NCBI GenBank assembly: GCA_002753395.1
Contig: PEAB01000003.1
Coordinates: forward strand, 20,022 to 84,021
Direction: 5' to 3'
From: Nitrospirae bacterium MYbinv3
Lineage (GTDB): Bacteria; Nitrospirota; Thermodesulfovibrionia; Thermodesulfovibrionales; Magnetobacteriaceae
Length of the DNA stretch: 64,000 bases
Within the stretch, counting starts at the first letter, position 1. Every line of letters begins with the position of its first letter. Below the pieces are notes generated by a model, which saw only the letters and a program-made list of their open reading frames with translations, did not search any database and was not told where the DNA came from. This document shows, one piece after another, positions 1 through 8,984 of this stretch. The position numbers were made by a program, and so were the translations under genes.

Positions 1-525
1 AAACACACTCTGACCCAAGAGCCTTACCTGTCTGCCGGCATCGTTTATATAGAACTCCTTTTCGACTGTGTAACCGGCGCTCTGCAGGAGATTAGAAAGG
101 GAGCTTCCCAGGGCTGCCCCTCGTCCGTGCCCAACGTGCAGGGGGCCGGTGGGGTTTGCGCTGACAAACTCGACCAACACCCGTTTACCCTGGCCAACAT
201 CGACCCTCAGGCAGACCTCTCTTTCTCTGTAGAGGCGCTTTAGTTGTTCGTACAGGTAGTCGCTTTTAAACCTGAAGTTTATAAAACCCGGCCCAGCTAC
301 CTCTATGGCGTCAAAGGCGGACAGGCCGCTATCGGTCATCTCCTTTATGGCGGATACGACATCCTGTGCAATGACCCGCGGCGGTTTACGCAAGACACCG
401 GCTAACCCTAGGGCCACCGGTGTTGCGACATCCCCCTGCGATTGAACCTTTGGTATCTCCACCTCCACGTAATCGACCTCTACCCCCATGTTATGGAGGG
501 TCCTCTGTATAAGCTCCTTTATCAT
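1..525 (-). CDS. argS: Arginine--tRNA ligase, N-terminal part (runs off window start)
   Basis: The first 175 residues of class I arginyl-tRNA synthetase, which charges tRNA-Arg in the cytoplasm. The fragment shows the N-terminal additional domain (about residues 1-110), then the conserved VEFVSANPTGPLHVGHGRGA stretch that holds the HIGH-type ATP-binding motif (HVGH), then YINDAGRQV. The start ATG (523-525) is preceded by an AAGGATG ribosome site. The rest of the gene (KMSK loop, anticodon-binding domain) lies to the left of the window. Family assignment is certain; completeness cannot be judged. Confidence 0.95.
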   Translation of the reverse strand, partial: MIKELIQRTLHNMGVEVDYVEVEIPKVQSQGDVATPVALGLAGVLRKPPRVIAQDVVSAIKEMTDSGLSAFDAIEVAGPGFINFRFKSDYLYEQLKRLYREREVCLRVDVGQGKRVLVEFVSANPTGPLHVGHGRGAALGSSLSNLLQSAGYTVEKEFYINDAGRQVRLLGQSVF

Positions 526-777
526 GTCATCCTTTCGTATCCTTCAGGGCATTGCTGCCGTGTAAAGCATAGTAAATTATTTAATCAAGACAATCGTCCT
601 TTTCTGCGTTTGTATTCTTTGTTATTGCCTCGATAATTATATCATCTTTTGGGAATAAAATGGGGTCATGTCGTTTATATTTTGCCCTGATGTTGGTTAC
701 TAGTGTGGTTGACTTTGTGTTCGCTGTTTTGTTACGTTCAGCGATAGTGAACATTGCTATTTAATGAACATAAATGT
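526..777. other. Intergenic stretch, no gene seen
   Basis: AT-rich spacer between the argS start and a weak short reading frame. No tRNA, convincing promoter or repeat of the families found elsewhere was recognised here. Confidence 0.4.
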
Positions 778-1014
778 ATGAGCAAGAAAGATATGAAAAG
801 AGAAATCATAGACCATGCTTTGAATGCCCTTAAAAAGATTGTTGATCTGAAGATACAAGCCGATGTGTCTCCGTATACTAAGTTGCATCCAAAGAGGTAT
901 CTTATGTTTCAGAATGTAAGATGTTGTATTATAATGGGGTCAAGGGGACTGGTCCCCTTGCAGAGGGGTTTGAGGGGAGACAGAGTCTCCCCTTCTATAC
1001 CAATACTGGTATGA
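778..1014 (+). CDS. Doubtful short ORF whose C-terminus reads into repeat A1
   Basis: An ATG-started frame of 78 codons. The first 31 or so residues (MSKKDMKREIIDHALNALKK...) look like a normal amphipathic helix with alternating charge. From about residue 33 onward the frame lies inside the family A repeat (875-1028), and the peptide is an artefact of its G-rich modules. It could be the 5' remnant of a gene interrupted by the repeat. There is no ribosome site. A real product is unlikely but the N-terminal half is not obviously random. Confidence 0.2.
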   Translation: MSKKDMKREIIDHALNALKKIVDLKIQADVSPYTKLHPKRYLMFQNVRCCIIMGSRGLVPLQRGLRGDRVSPSIPILV

Positions 1015-1028
1015 ACGCAACTTGGTAT
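875..1028 (+). repeat. Family A inverted-repeat element, copy A1 (full)
   Basis: A 154-bp element bounded by ATACTAAGTTGC and GCAACTTGGTAT. Its interior holds two G-rich palindromic modules, AAGGGGACTGGTCCCCTT and GGGGAGACAGAGTCTCCCC. Near-identical copies lie at 2597-2750, 11449-11576, 48815-49146 and 53254-53407. No reading frame for a transposase; size and ends suggest a MITE-like non-autonomous element (inference). Confidence 0.8.
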
Positions 1029-1112
1029 TAGAATACCCATCCCTTCTCTTCCAAATACATTTGCGCCTGTACCCCCTTCTAACTTTATAGACCATTGTTA
1101 TATAATCTAACG

Positions 1113-2201
1113 ATGGCTGATAAGAAAGACGCTATCGTTGGATGCTTACTGGGAACGGCTGTAGGAGACGCCTTTGGACTGCCCTTTGAGATGCTGTCAA
1201 GGCAGAGGCAGCTTAAGGTTTATCCCAAGTTAGAGGGGCATCATTTCTTCTTCGGCAGGGGAATGTTCTCCGACGACACACAACACGCCTACATGGTTGC
1301 ACAGGCCATTATCGCTTCAAACGGTGATATAACAGTGTTTACCAAAAGACTGGCACGGGAGTTTCGCTGGTGGTTGGTGACTATGCCGGCTGGTATAGGG
1401 AAGGCAACGCTGCTGTCCATTTCCAAGCTGTGGCTGGGTGTTTCACCGCACAGAAGCGGCATCTTTTCAGCCGGTAACGGCCCATCGATGAAGAGCGCCA
1501 TAATCGGAGTATGCTACGGCGACGATAGATTGAAGATGTGCGAGCTGGTAAGAACGGCCACCGTTATCACACACACCGATCCCAAGGCCTTCTTTGGAGC
1601 GCTCACGGTTGCGGTTGCGGCACATATGGCAAGCCGTGGACAGCACATACAACCGCAGGAGTTCCTTGACAGGGTTAAAGAGACCCTTAACGGATGGGCT
1701 CCGAATGGGCAAAAAAGCAGCGAAGAGGTTGCGGCGTTTCTTGGACTGATGCAGCACGTTGTACAGAGCGTTACAGCGGGGCACGACACCTTACAATTTG
1801 CCGACGACCTTGGGTTGTCTAAAGGCGTGAGCGGATATACGTATCACACGGTGCCAGTGGTGATTCACAGTTGGCTGAGACATCAGCGGGATTATAAGAG
1901 CGCCGTTGTTGATGTCGTGCGCTGCGGCGGTGATACAGATACCACTGGGGCAATTGTAGGCGCCATCACTGGGGCTGGCGTCGGAAAGGCGGGGTTACCG
2001 CAGAAGTGGTTAGAAGATGTATGGGATTGGCCAGTCACTATGAAGTGGATAGAAAGGCTTGGTATTCAATTAGATGAGGTCTGTTCTACTGGTGTTGTTC
2101 TGCGGCCTTTGGAGGTCTCTGTATTGGGGTCTTTATTGCGCAATATCGCTTTTGTGTTTATTGTCTTTGGTCACCTCTTGCGGCGGCTATTGCCTTTTTG
2201 A
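1113..2201 (+). CDS. ADP-ribosylglycohydrolase family protein
   Basis: A 362-residue member of the DraG/ARH family, which removes ADP-ribose from proteins or small substrates using a binuclear metal centre. Visible family motifs are GCLLGTAVGDAFGLPFE near the N-terminus, FSDDTQ (metal ligands), THTDP in the middle, and CGGDTDTTGAIVGAI (metal ligands) towards the C-terminus. A hydrophobic tail ends the protein. ATG at 1113 is chosen over an upstream TTG (1095). There is no Shine-Dalgarno, but TATAAT sits at 1101-1106, so a leaderless or very short leader is possible. It stands alone between repeats; no ADP-ribosyltransferase partner is nearby, so its substrate is unknown. Confidence 0.88.
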   Translation: MADKKDAIVGCLLGTAVGDAFGLPFEMLSRQRQLKVYPKLEGHHFFFGRGMFSDDTQHAYMVAQAIIASNGDITVFTKRLAREFRWWLVTMPAGIGKATLLSISKLWLGVSPHRSGIFSAGNGPSMKSAIIGVCYGDDRLKMCELVRTATVITHTDPKAFFGALTVAVAAHMASRGQHIQPQEFLDRVKETLNGWAPNGQKSSEEVAAFLGLMQHVVQSVTAGHDTLQFADDLGLSKGVSGYTYHTVPVVIHSWLRHQRDYKSAVVDVVRCGGDTDTTGAIVGAITGAGVGKAGLPQKWLEDVWDWPVTMKWIERLGIQLDEVCSTGVVLRPLEVSVLGSLLRNIAFVFIVFGHLLRRLLPF

Positions 2202-2212
2202 GATAGATTGTT

Positions 2213-2314
2213 GGTAGTCCTGCAGTGGTAGTGATACTCAATTCCCCTCCCTTGATGGGAGGGGTTAGGGGAGGGTGTTAAGTTTACTGTCATCAATACT
2301 TGTGCAGGACTACC
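2213..2314 (+). repeat. Family C inverted-repeat element, copy C1 (full)
   Basis: A 102-bp element with termini GGTAGTCCTGCA and TGCAGGACTACC directly inverted, starting 12 bp after the ADP-ribosylglycohydrolase stop. The interior has CCCCTCCC...GGGAGGGG and GGGTGTTAAGTTTACTGTCA. Partial copies at 9021-9085 and 25733-25784. Confidence 0.75.
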
Positions 2315-2448
2315 TGTTGACGTTTGCAAAACAGGCAAATATGGGTACAAGTTAAAGAAATTGAGTAGAAAAGATATGAATAAGCTTAACAATATGCTAA
2401 ACAAGTTAGAAAAAAACGCGTATAAAGTGGATATCTACTTAATGCTAA

Positions 2449-2523
2449 TGGTGGGCGATACTGGTCTCGAACCAGTGACCTCTGCCGTGTGAAGGCAGCG
2501 CTCCACCACTGAGCTAATCGCCC
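2449..2523 (-). tRNA. tRNA-Val (anticodon CAC)
   Basis: Cloverleaf on the minus strand: acceptor GGGCGAT pairs with ATCGCCC; D-arm TTAGCTCAGTGGT; anticodon stem CTGCC/GGCAG with loop TTCACAC (anticodon CAC); T-arm CTGGTTCGAGACCAG. The 3' CCA is encoded (2449-2451). Confidence 0.95.
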
Positions 2524-2596
2524 GACAATGTATATGTTGCCAGACATCTATCTTTTTTGTCAACCCCTAGTTCGTCTGCACCCATACAGTCATCTA

Positions 2597-2750
2597 ATAC
2601 CAAGTTGCGTTCATACTAGTATTGGTATAGAAGGGGAGATAGAGTCTCCCCTCAGACCCATCTGCAAGGGGACCAGTCCCCTTGACCCCATCATAATACA
2701 ACATCTTACATTCTGAAACATAATATATCTCTTTGTATGCAACTTAGTAT
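2597..2750 (-). repeat. Family A element, copy A2 (full, reverse orientation)
   Basis: A 154-bp copy in reverse orientation, termini ATACCAAGTTGC and GCAACTTAGTAT, same internal modules as A1. It lies between tRNA-Val and the next gene; nothing else is seen in this gap. Confidence 0.8.
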
Positions 2751-2845
2751 AAGTGACACATTTTATTGGTGTATGGTTTATAATACAGACATATGTGAGA
2801 GATATATGCTATAAATCAAAACACCAACAAAAGGAGGATGTAATC

Positions 2846-3499
2846 ATGTATTTTCTTATTGCTGTGTTAATAGCCGTGTTAGCAGGAGGTTATTATTTTT
2901 ATTACCAATTGAAGAAGAAAAAGGCTTCTTTAGTTTATGACATCGACAGACTAAAGGGTAAGGCACGTTTGAGGCTCAGTGGTATACAGAAGATGGGTGA
3001 TAAATATCACGTGACCGAAAGGGTGGATACATTCAGAAGGAGAATAGAGGTGTTAAACAAACAGGGCATCTCCAATGAACTTTTCGAGCTTGAGGACTAT
3101 GTTAAGGAGTGGCGTGATCTTTGTAAGGTAATGGATAAAAACATTGCTGAACCTGAGATAAGCGGTTTAAAGCGCATTATATACGACCCTGTTGCGGGGG
3201 CGGTACTCTCGGAAAACATATTTGAGACGGTCATACATATCACCACAAAAGAGGGCAGCAGGATGTTCATAGAGGTTAATGCTGAAACGGCACGAAGATA
3301 CAAGGAAGAAGGCCCCAAGGGGTTTGTGCAAAACTATAACCTTATCTTTGACACAGAGGTGTGCCGGTGTGGTATTAACGGCTCGGCTCAACTGATGCTT
3401 CTTAAGAATTTTTATGAGACTTGCTATGATGAAAACGGCTGTCTAATAGACCTAAGTTGGTACCCCTCGGGTAGAGACAACAAGAGGTTTAAACAATAG
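2846..3499 (+). CDS. Membrane-anchored protein of unknown function
   Basis: 217 residues. The start ATG at 2846 is fixed by AAGGAGG (2831-2837). Residues 4-24 form one hydrophobic segment (FLIAVLIAVLAGGYYFYYQL) followed by KKKK, typical of a single N-terminal membrane anchor with the bulk in the cytoplasm. The remainder is a mixed alpha/beta soluble region without a motif I recognise. It is monocistronic, converging on the CheV gene. No function is proposed. Confidence 0.7.
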   Translation: MYFLIAVLIAVLAGGYYFYYQLKKKKASLVYDIDRLKGKARLRLSGIQKMGDKYHVTERVDTFRRRIEVLNKQGISNELFELEDYVKEWRDLCKVMDKNIAEPEISGLKRIIYDPVAGAVLSENIFETVIHITTKEGSRMFIEVNAETARRYKEEGPKGFVQNYNLIFDTEVCRCGINGSAQLMLLKNFYETCYDENGCLIDLSWYPSGRDNKRFKQ

Positions 3500-3534
3500 T
3501 AAATCCGATAAGCATTGAGCCAAATAAAGGATGA

Positions 3535-3558
3535 AGCCACTGTCTGACGCAAGTGGCT
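3535..3558. terminator. Hairpin between convergent genes
   Basis: AGCCACT (3535-3541) pairs with AGTGGCT (3552-3558) around a 10-base loop, between two convergent stops and followed by GTTTCGTCT. A bidirectional terminator is plausible, but the U-tract is poor. Confidence 0.35.
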
Positions 3559-3577
3559 GTTTCGTCTAAACAAACGG

Positions 3578-4513
3578 CTAATTCTTTCCTTCTATCTGCT
3601 TTATGGCATTGATGACCTCAGCGGCAAGGGCGTCTGGTTGAAATTTGGCTGCAAAGCTGTTGGCACCAACCAGTTTAGCCTTTGACATATTGGTGGGGTT
3701 GCTCATTGAGCTATGCAGGAGTATGTATAAGTCTTTGAGATCGGGGTGAGAACGAACCTTTCTTGTAAAAGTGAACCCGTCTATGCCAGGCATCTCTATA
3801 TCGCAGATGGCCATACAGAAACGGTTTTTGGCTCTAGGATCTGACTCCAGTAAGGCCAATGCCTCGGTAGCCGAGGAAAAACTTTCATACGAAAAATTGA
3901 GCTGCTCCAGCACAGATTCAATGAGGGATCTGGCCGCCTTAGAGTCGTCTACTACGAGCACGTGATACTTGCAGAGGTCTGAATCGCTGGCTTTCTGGAT
4001 AAACTCATCAGAGACCTTGGTCTCCATCCCCAGTATCTCAACAAGGATCTTCTCTATGTCAAGTATCTGAATCATCTCGTTGTTGTCGTTATATGCGATT
4101 GCCGTCAGATAGCCGCTCTTACTTAAAATTCCGGTGGGACTTTTGATCTCCTCCCAACTGCGGGTAATGAGAGATTCAGGGTTTTTTATGATAAGCCCCT
4201 GGATGTTGTTATTGTATTCACAGACTATGACGTAACTCAATGTGTTTCTAAAGTCCTGAGTCTCCATTCCCAAAAACTCACCGATGTCGATGACAATAAC
4301 GGCCTTCCCCCGAAAGTCTATCGTTCCCTTGACGCTGTGTTGAGAATACGGCATCTTGACTACCGTAGAAGGGCACTCGATGACCTCAATGATCTTAAAG
4401 ACGTTAATCCCGTATACCTGGTCATCGCTAAGGTAAAAAAGGAGCATCTCCATCTGGTTTGTAAATGCGAGTTGTGTTCTCTGTTGCACTTCTTTAAAAA
4501 GGTCTTTTTCCAT
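3578..4513 (-). CDS. cheV: Chemotaxis protein CheV (CheW-like plus receiver domain)
   Basis: 311 residues: an N-terminal CheW-like domain (about 15-165) that would dock to chemoreceptor tips and CheA, then a response-regulator receiver domain (about 185-305). The receiver shows the acidic pair in VLVVDDS, the phospho-acceptor Asp in CDIEMPGIDGF (near residue 240) and a C-terminal Lys region (FAAKFQPD). CheV proteins adapt receptor arrays through phosphorylation by CheA. It is 7 kb from the main che cluster and transcribed alone. Start ATG 4511-4513 with a weak AGAAG upstream. Confidence 0.88.
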   Translation of the reverse strand: MEKDLFKEVQQRTQLAFTNQMEMLLFYLSDDQVYGINVFKIIEVIECPSTVVKMPYSQHSVKGTIDFRGKAVIVIDIGEFLGMETQDFRNTLSYVIVCEYNNNIQGLIIKNPESLITRSWEEIKSPTGILSKSGYLTAIAYNDNNEMIQILDIEKILVEILGMETKVSDEFIQKASDSDLCKYHVLVVDDSKAARSLIESVLEQLNFSYESFSSATEALALLESDPRAKNRFCMAICDIEMPGIDGFTFTRKVRSHPDLKDLYILLHSSMSNPTNMSKAKLVGANSFAAKFQPDALAAEVINAIKQIEGKN

Positions 4514-4611
4514 TCTTCTATCCCTTAGTTTTATTTGTAACTATACCATATGATACTAATATAACATTTAATGTTTTTGAAGTCTACTACCAGGGCAGTC
4601 GCATGATGATG

Positions 4612-4712
4612 GGGGCAAGGGAACTGGTCCCCTTGACCCTGTAAATGTCAGGCGTGGTTGCTTAAAATGTCGCCCTTGTGCATACATATTAATGCTTAAG
4701 TCAACAGCATTA
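4612..4712 (+). repeat. Family B element, copy B1 (right part only)
   Basis: Right end CTTAAGTCAACAGCATTA at 4695-4712, preceded by the family interior (GACCCTGTAAATGTCAGGCGTGG...). The left terminus is missing; the left side is replaced by the GGGGCAAGGGGAACTGGTCCCC module. After the end comes GGGCTAAGGGGGGG, the same G-rich flank seen at other B copies. The rest of 4514-4847 holds no gene. Confidence 0.6.
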
Positions 4713-4847
4713 GGGCTAAGGGGGGGCGGAGCCGCCTCCTTTTTTCCCTTTCTCGTATATAATTAAAAGGAAGGAAGCCACCCCGGGTACATGTCAAGCA
4801 CTACGATTTCAAGAAAAATATACACCCGATGTGATACAATAGTCTAA

Positions 4848-4891
4848 TCCCGGCAAGGGAAGGAGAAATCCCGCTCGAAGTGAATAAGAGC
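4848..4891 (+). promoter_or_regulatory. Possible structured RNA leader upstream of moaC
   Basis: The 77 bases before moaC can form GGGA(4857-4860)/TCCC(4869-4872) followed at once by GCTC(4873-4876)/GAGC(4888-4891). TCCC at 4848-4851 can compete for the same GGGA segment, so two alternative hairpins exist. A -10-like TACAAT lies at 4835-4840. Molybdenum-cofactor genes are controlled by a riboswitch in some bacteria, but I cannot match this leader to that motif. Short stems; speculative. Confidence 0.25.
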
Positions 4892-4924
4892 CAGAAACTT
4901 GTGAGACAAAGGAGCGCGTAAAAC

Positions 4925-5404
4925 ATGGAAGAATTGACGCATTTTGATAGCGAGGGCAGGGCCAAGATGGTGGATGTAACTGATAAGCAGACTACCGCTA
5001 GAGTGGCCATAGCAGGGGGGGGTATCGTTATGAAACCTGAGACGCTTAGGCTGATCAAAGAACGCGCAATGTCAAAGGGAGACGTCTTGGCAGTTGCACG
5101 GGTGGCAGCAATCATGGGAGCCAAACAGACGCCATCCCTAATCCCCCTGTGTCACCCGCTAAACATAACATCCGTTGCTATAGATTTTTCAATAAACGAA
5201 AAAGAAAACCGCATAGACATAACTGCAACGGTCAAGATTGCCGGCCAGACCGGTGTTGAAATGGAGGCGCTTACGGCCGTCACGGTAGCTGCCCTGACCA
5301 TATATGATATGTGCAAGGCTGTAGATAAGGGTATGGTCATAAAGGACGTCATGCTGCTCGAAAAACATGGCGGACGGGGAGGGAGCTACAAACGTGGTAG
5401 TTGA
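4925..5404 (+). CDS. moaC: Cyclic pyranopterin monophosphate synthase MoaC
   Basis: 159 residues, full family length. MoaC acts with MoaA in the first step of molybdenum cofactor synthesis, turning the MoaA product into cyclic pyranopterin monophosphate. Conserved blocks present: [58 protein letters not shown] and the C-terminal [10 protein letters not shown]. Start ATG 4925 follows AAAGGAG. The 3' end overlaps trpF by 38 bp in another frame. No other moa gene is in the window. Confidence 0.96.
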   Translation: MEELTHFDSEGRAKMVDVTDKQTTARVAIAGGGIVMKPETLRLIKERAMSKGDVLAVARVAAIMGAKQTPSLIPLCHPLNITSVAIDFSINEKENRIDITATVKIAGQTGVEMEALTAVTVAALTIYDMCKAVDKGMVIKDVMLLEKHGGRGGSYKRGS

Positions 5405-6050
5405 TACCCTAAGACCCGTAAAGAAGCTACATTGCTCTGAAGCAGTGAAGGTTAAGATATGCGGGATAACAAACATTGAAGACGCCATCGCAGCAGCAGA
5501 AGGCGGAGCAGATGCCATCGGGTTTGTTTTTTACGATAAAAGCCCACGGTATGTAACGCCACAGGAGGTTACTGCGATAGTCAAGGAGCTGCCGCCTTTT
5601 ATCACTACGGTTGGCGTGTTCGTCAACGAAAAAGAGGACGTAATTAAAGAGAAAATGGCTCAGAGCGGCCTTGATGTGGTTCAGCTGCACGGGGATGAGA
5701 CACCACAGATGTGCGGGGCGTACAGCAGGGTTATCAAGGCATTCAGGGTGAGGGAGTTTATGGACCTCAGTGTGTTGGCCAATTATAAGGTGCAGGCCTA
5801 CTTGCTTGATACCTACGACGACAATGCCTACGGTGGCACCGGCAAGTTGTTCAACTGGGACGTCGCTGTAGAGGCCAAACAGTTTGGCAGGATTGTGCTG
5901 GCTGGCGGATTAAACATAGAAAACGTAAGGGATGCTGTCCGGTGGGTTGGGCCATATGCGGTAGACGTTAGCTCAGCCGTCGAGGAGACAAAGCGGAAGA
6001 AGAATCATTATAAGATAAAGGCCTTTATAGAAGAGGCCAAAAGCGGTTAA
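5367..6050 (+). CDS. trpF: Phosphoribosylanthranilate isomerase TrpF
   Basis: 227 residues, a TIM-barrel enzyme of tryptophan synthesis converting PRA to CdRP. The catalytic Cys lies in KICGITN and the catalytic Asp in LLDTYDD; the phosphate-binding segments GGTGKLFNW and [10 protein letters not shown] are present. The ATG at 5367 gives a 38-bp overlap with moaC and about 27 residues before the barrel begins; an in-frame GTG at 5445, directly before KVKICG, would give a more standard length without overlap. Coupling of trpF to moaC rather than to trp genes is unusual. Function is certain, start is not. Confidence 0.95.
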   Translation: MADGEGATNVVVDTLRPVKKLHCSEAVKVKICGITNIEDAIAAAEGGADAIGFVFYDKSPRYVTPQEVTAIVKELPPFITTVGVFVNEKEDVIKEKMAQSGLDVVQLHGDETPQMCGAYSRVIKAFRVREFMDLSVLANYKVQAYLLDTYDDNAYGGTGKLFNWDVAVEAKQFGRIVLAGGLNIENVRDAVRWVGPYAVDVSSAVEETKRKKNHYKIKAFIEEAKSG

Positions 6051-6060
6051 GAAAAAGGGC

Positions 6061-6113
6061 AGTCCTGCTGACCCCGTAAATGTCGGTCGTAGTTACTTAA
6101 GTCAACAGCATTA
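6061..6113 (+). repeat. Family B end fragment, copy B2, overlapping the queF stop
   Basis: Contains GACCCCGTAAATGTCGGTCGTAG and the terminus CTTAAGTCAACAGCATTA (6096-6113). The last three bases (TTA, 6111-6113) are the reverse-strand TAA stop of queF, so the repeat end forms the end of that gene. Confidence 0.65.
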
Positions 6114-6479
6114 TGTCTGTGTGGAGGTAACTTTTATTACGGTTTTTACGTTGCCTCTTGGGTTGAAGTCACCTATGACACACAGGTAACGGGGTTTTAG
6201 CCTGTTGTAGAGTTCGTCGTAGATGACGTTGGCTGCCTGTTCGTGGGATATGGACTTGCCCCTGAAAGAGTTCAAGTAGAGTTTGAGAGACTTTAGCTCC
6301 ACTACATAGTCTCCGGGGATATACGTAATCTTAATCGCGGCGAAGTCGGGGTAACCAGAGCGTGGACACAGACAGGTAAACTCTGGAAACTCTATGTCGA
6401 TCTCATAGTCCCTCCCTACAGCCGGATTCTCCCATAGCTCCAGATGAGCGTTTTCTATATTCTTCTCACCGTATAGCAT
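6111..6479 (-). CDS. queF: NADPH-dependent 7-cyano-7-deazaguanine reductase QueF
   Basis: 122 residues, the short type I form. QueF reduces preQ0 to preQ1 on the way to queuosine-modified tRNA. The catalytic Cys is C38 in [11 protein letters not shown], with the conserved Asp seven residues on; the QueF motif [20 protein letters not shown] binds NADPH. The stop codon is supplied by the terminus of repeat B2, so the original C-terminus may have been slightly different. Start ATG 6477-6479. No other queuosine gene is close. Confidence 0.95.
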   Translation of the reverse strand: MLYGEKNIENAHLELWENPAVGRDYEIDIEFPEFTCLCPRSGYPDFAAIKITYIPGDYVVELKSLKLYLNSFRGKSISHEQAANVIYDELYNRLKPRYLCVIGDFNPRGNVKTVIKVTSTQT

Positions 6480-6514
6480 ATTAGATTATAACAGAAGCAC
6501 ATAGGGGTCATCAA

Positions 6515-8941
6515 TCATATCTCTATCCTAAACTCTGCACCGCCTTCAATGTTTCTTGCTTTAAGACTCCAGCCCATATTATTCTCTACTATTGTTTTGG
6601 ACATGTACAGGCCAATACCAGTTCCCTTATCTGATGGTTTAGTAGTAAAGTATGGTTCAAATATCCTTTCAATTATAGCATCAGGGATACCACCCCCGTT
6701 ATCTCTTATGGAGACTACCATCTTGCCGTCATCTTTAAAGATAACGATATCAATCTTGTCGTATCCTCTAACCTCTGTTAGCTCCGTTTCACGCCTTGAA
6801 AGAATGGCATCCCGTGAATTGTTTATTAGATTTAAGACAACCTGTTTGAATTCGTTTGGATATCCTGTTACCAATAAATCTTCTTCAGTACATTTTAGTT
6901 TGATTGCAACACTGTCTTTAGCAAATAAGGGTGCAAACATCGTGATGGTTTCCTCAATTACTGATTTTATATTAAGTGTAACCTTTGCTTTTGACGGTTT
7001 AAAAAATCCTCTGAAGTCATCTATCGTCTTAGTCATGAAATTTATTTGCTGCAAGATTGTATTTATAGTCTTATTTATATATTCTTTGTTTAGTTCCCCA
7101 TGTAGATAAGCATCATCAAGGTCTTGAGATGATAATGCTATGGCATTTAATGGTTGCTTCCATTGGTGGGCGATGGAGTTTATCATCTCACCCATTGCCG
7201 CCATTTTTGATTGTTGGATTAGCAGTTGTTCTTTTTGAGTTCTTTTTATTGTTTCATCTTTTACCCTTTTTTCTAGATCACGAGTCATTTCTTCAAGTTG
7301 ATTTGTTTTTTCCATCAATTCTTCTTCGGCTCGTTTTCTGTCAGTGATATCTGTGGCTATTCCGCATACGCCATACGGATTTCCTTGTGAGTCAAATAGG
7401 GGGAACTTTATAGAAACATATGTATGCAAGCCATCTTCATGAGGCACTACCTCTTCAAACGACAAGGGTTTCAGGTTCGTTAATACCATCTTGTCGTTTT
7501 TGCTCAAACAATCTGCAATTTCCGCTGGGAAGATATCGTAGCCTGTCTTTCCAACAATATACTGTCTTGTTATCTTTAAAATATCTTCATACTGGCGATT
7601 TATAAACAAGTATCGTCCCTCGATATCCTTTAAGAAGATAACAGCGATCGAGTTATCTATTATGGCCTGCAACTGCTCTTTGCTTTCTCTTAACTGATTT
7701 TCTATGTGCTTACGGTGTGTAATATCCTCAGCGGTACCTATAATTGCCTCAATCTGTCCTTCATTATAAATAGGCGCAAGACTAAAATTAACAATCCTTG
7801 TACTCTTATCTTTCCGTTTTAATTCGAGCTCAGATTGTGATATGGTTTCACCGTATACAGCGACCTTCATAAACTGTTCATTCGCAATAGTACAAGAATC
7901 TGCTCTATGTAAAATAGAAAACGGCTGATCTATTAACTCACTATCTGTATATCCGGTAATCTCATGTACCTTACGATTAACTGAGGTAAATCTTCCTCGC
8001 AAGTCAATTGTAAAAATTGCATTTGTAGTGTTATCTATAACTTTCTGTAAAAAATCCTTTGTCTTTAATAATTCCTCTTCAGCCTTCTTACGTTCAGTTA
8101 TATCTCTGATAACTCCACTGGTGCCAGTAAACCTCTCGTTCTTTGCCTTTATAATACCAACTGAGCCAGCATACTCCTTTTTCATATTACTGCAATCAAA
8201 CTCATATATACCGGAGCTGTTTACTTCTACAATAACGGTATCTTTATCTATCTCAACAGGGGTGTCATTCACCTTCTTTTTTAATATATGAACATCTAAT
8301 GCCGTTGTACCCCTCTTGCCAGCCCGTCTCTCATCAAAGAGCTTTGGTACGTTTCTGGGAGAAACCATTTTATTTGCATATTTTTGCAAAACCTCCTTGC
8401 GACTAACAAGTTCTACCTCATCAGGTCTGATTATTGTACTAAAATGTTTGCCTATAAGTTCCTTAGGCTCATACCCAAGCGTTCTGACTGCATCGCTAAT
8501 GTATGTAAAATACCCATCCACATCCAACCTGTATACAATATCAGGTATAGTCTCTAACAGAGTCTTAAATCTCTCCTCTGACGATTGCAGCTTACACATC
8601 TCTTCTAACAGATGCTGATTCAGATTATCCATATCGTCTACCGTGGATTTAAGCGCTAAGTTCTTATGGTTGCAGGGTCGTACCAAACAATAATAAATAA
8701 TGGGAGACACAATAGCTGTCAACAAGGCCGCATCAATTAAGTCTCTTGCCGTATTGGAATTGATCGCGCAGGCATTAATAAATACCATGACTAATGCCTC
8801 GCTAAAGAATATCGCTAACAGAATGAATATAAAAGACAACAATGGCGGCTTTTCAAATATCGAACGCCTAAAAAATCTTGTCACTACACAGATTGAAATC
8901 TCTGGTTCTTTTATGTCTTCCTTCCTCTCCATACAATACAC
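6515..8941 (-). CDS. Membrane PAS-domain sensor histidine kinase
   Basis: 808 residues. Two hydrophobic segments (about 30-55 and 65-90) anchor it in the inner membrane. A coiled coil then leads to three PAS domains (about 115-280, 290-410, 420-545); the inserted stretch in the first is lysine-rich. A helical linker precedes the dimerisation domain with the phospho-acceptor His in IAHQWKQPLNA (near 590). The ATPase domain shows the N box (NLINNSRDA), DNGGGIP, the F box (FEPYFTTK) and GTGIGLY. No response regulator is adjacent, so the partner is unknown. Starts: GTG at 8941 or ATG at 8932; neither has a good ribosome site. Confidence 0.9.
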   Translation of the reverse strand: MYCMERKEDIKEPEISICVVTRFFRRSIFEKPPLLSFIFILLAIFFSEALVMVFINACAINSNTARDLIDAALLTAIVSPIIYYCLVRPCNHKNLALKSTVDDMDNLNQHLLEEMCKLQSSEERFKTLLETIPDIVYRLDVDGYFTYISDAVRTLGYEPKELIGKHFSTIIRPDEVELVSRKEVLQKYANKMVSPRNVPKLFDERRAGKRGTTALDVHILKKKVNDTPVEIDKDTVIVEVNSSGIYEFDCSNMKKEYAGSVGIIKAKNERFTGTSGVIRDITERKKAEEELLKTKDFLQKVIDNTTNAIFTIDLRGRFTSVNRKVHEITGYTDSELIDQPFSILHRADSCTIANEQFMKVAVYGETISQSELELKRKDKSTRIVNFSLAPIYNEGQIEAIIGTAEDITHRKHIENQLRESKEQLQAIIDNSIAVIFLKDIEGRYLFINRQYEDILKITRQYIVGKTGYDIFPAEIADCLSKNDKMVLTNLKPLSFEEVVPHEDGLHTYVSIKFPLFDSQGNPYGVCGIATDITDRKRAEEELMEKTNQLEEMTRDLEKRVKDETIKRTQKEQLLIQQSKMAAMGEMINSIAHQWKQPLNAIALSSQDLDDAYLHGELNKEYINKTINTILQQINFMTKTIDDFRGFFKPSKAKVTLNIKSVIEETITMFAPLFAKDSVAIKLKCTEEDLLVTGYPNEFKQVVLNLINNSRDAILSRRETELTEVRGYDKIDIVIFKDDGKMVVSIRDNGGGIPDAIIERIFEPYFTTKPSDKGTGIGLYMSKTIVENNMGWSLKARNIEGGAEFRIEI

Positions 8942-8984
8942 AATAACATAATGAAAGCAGCATGTTCAATGACATAAACGCAGA

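Noticed and set aside
4848-4924. A known molybdenum-cofactor riboswitch
   Set aside because: Stems are only four base pairs and I cannot place the conserved core; kept only as a possible leader.
7129-8618. Plus-strand frames within the histidine kinase gene
   Set aside because: Hydrophobic shadow translations of the minus-strand kinase.
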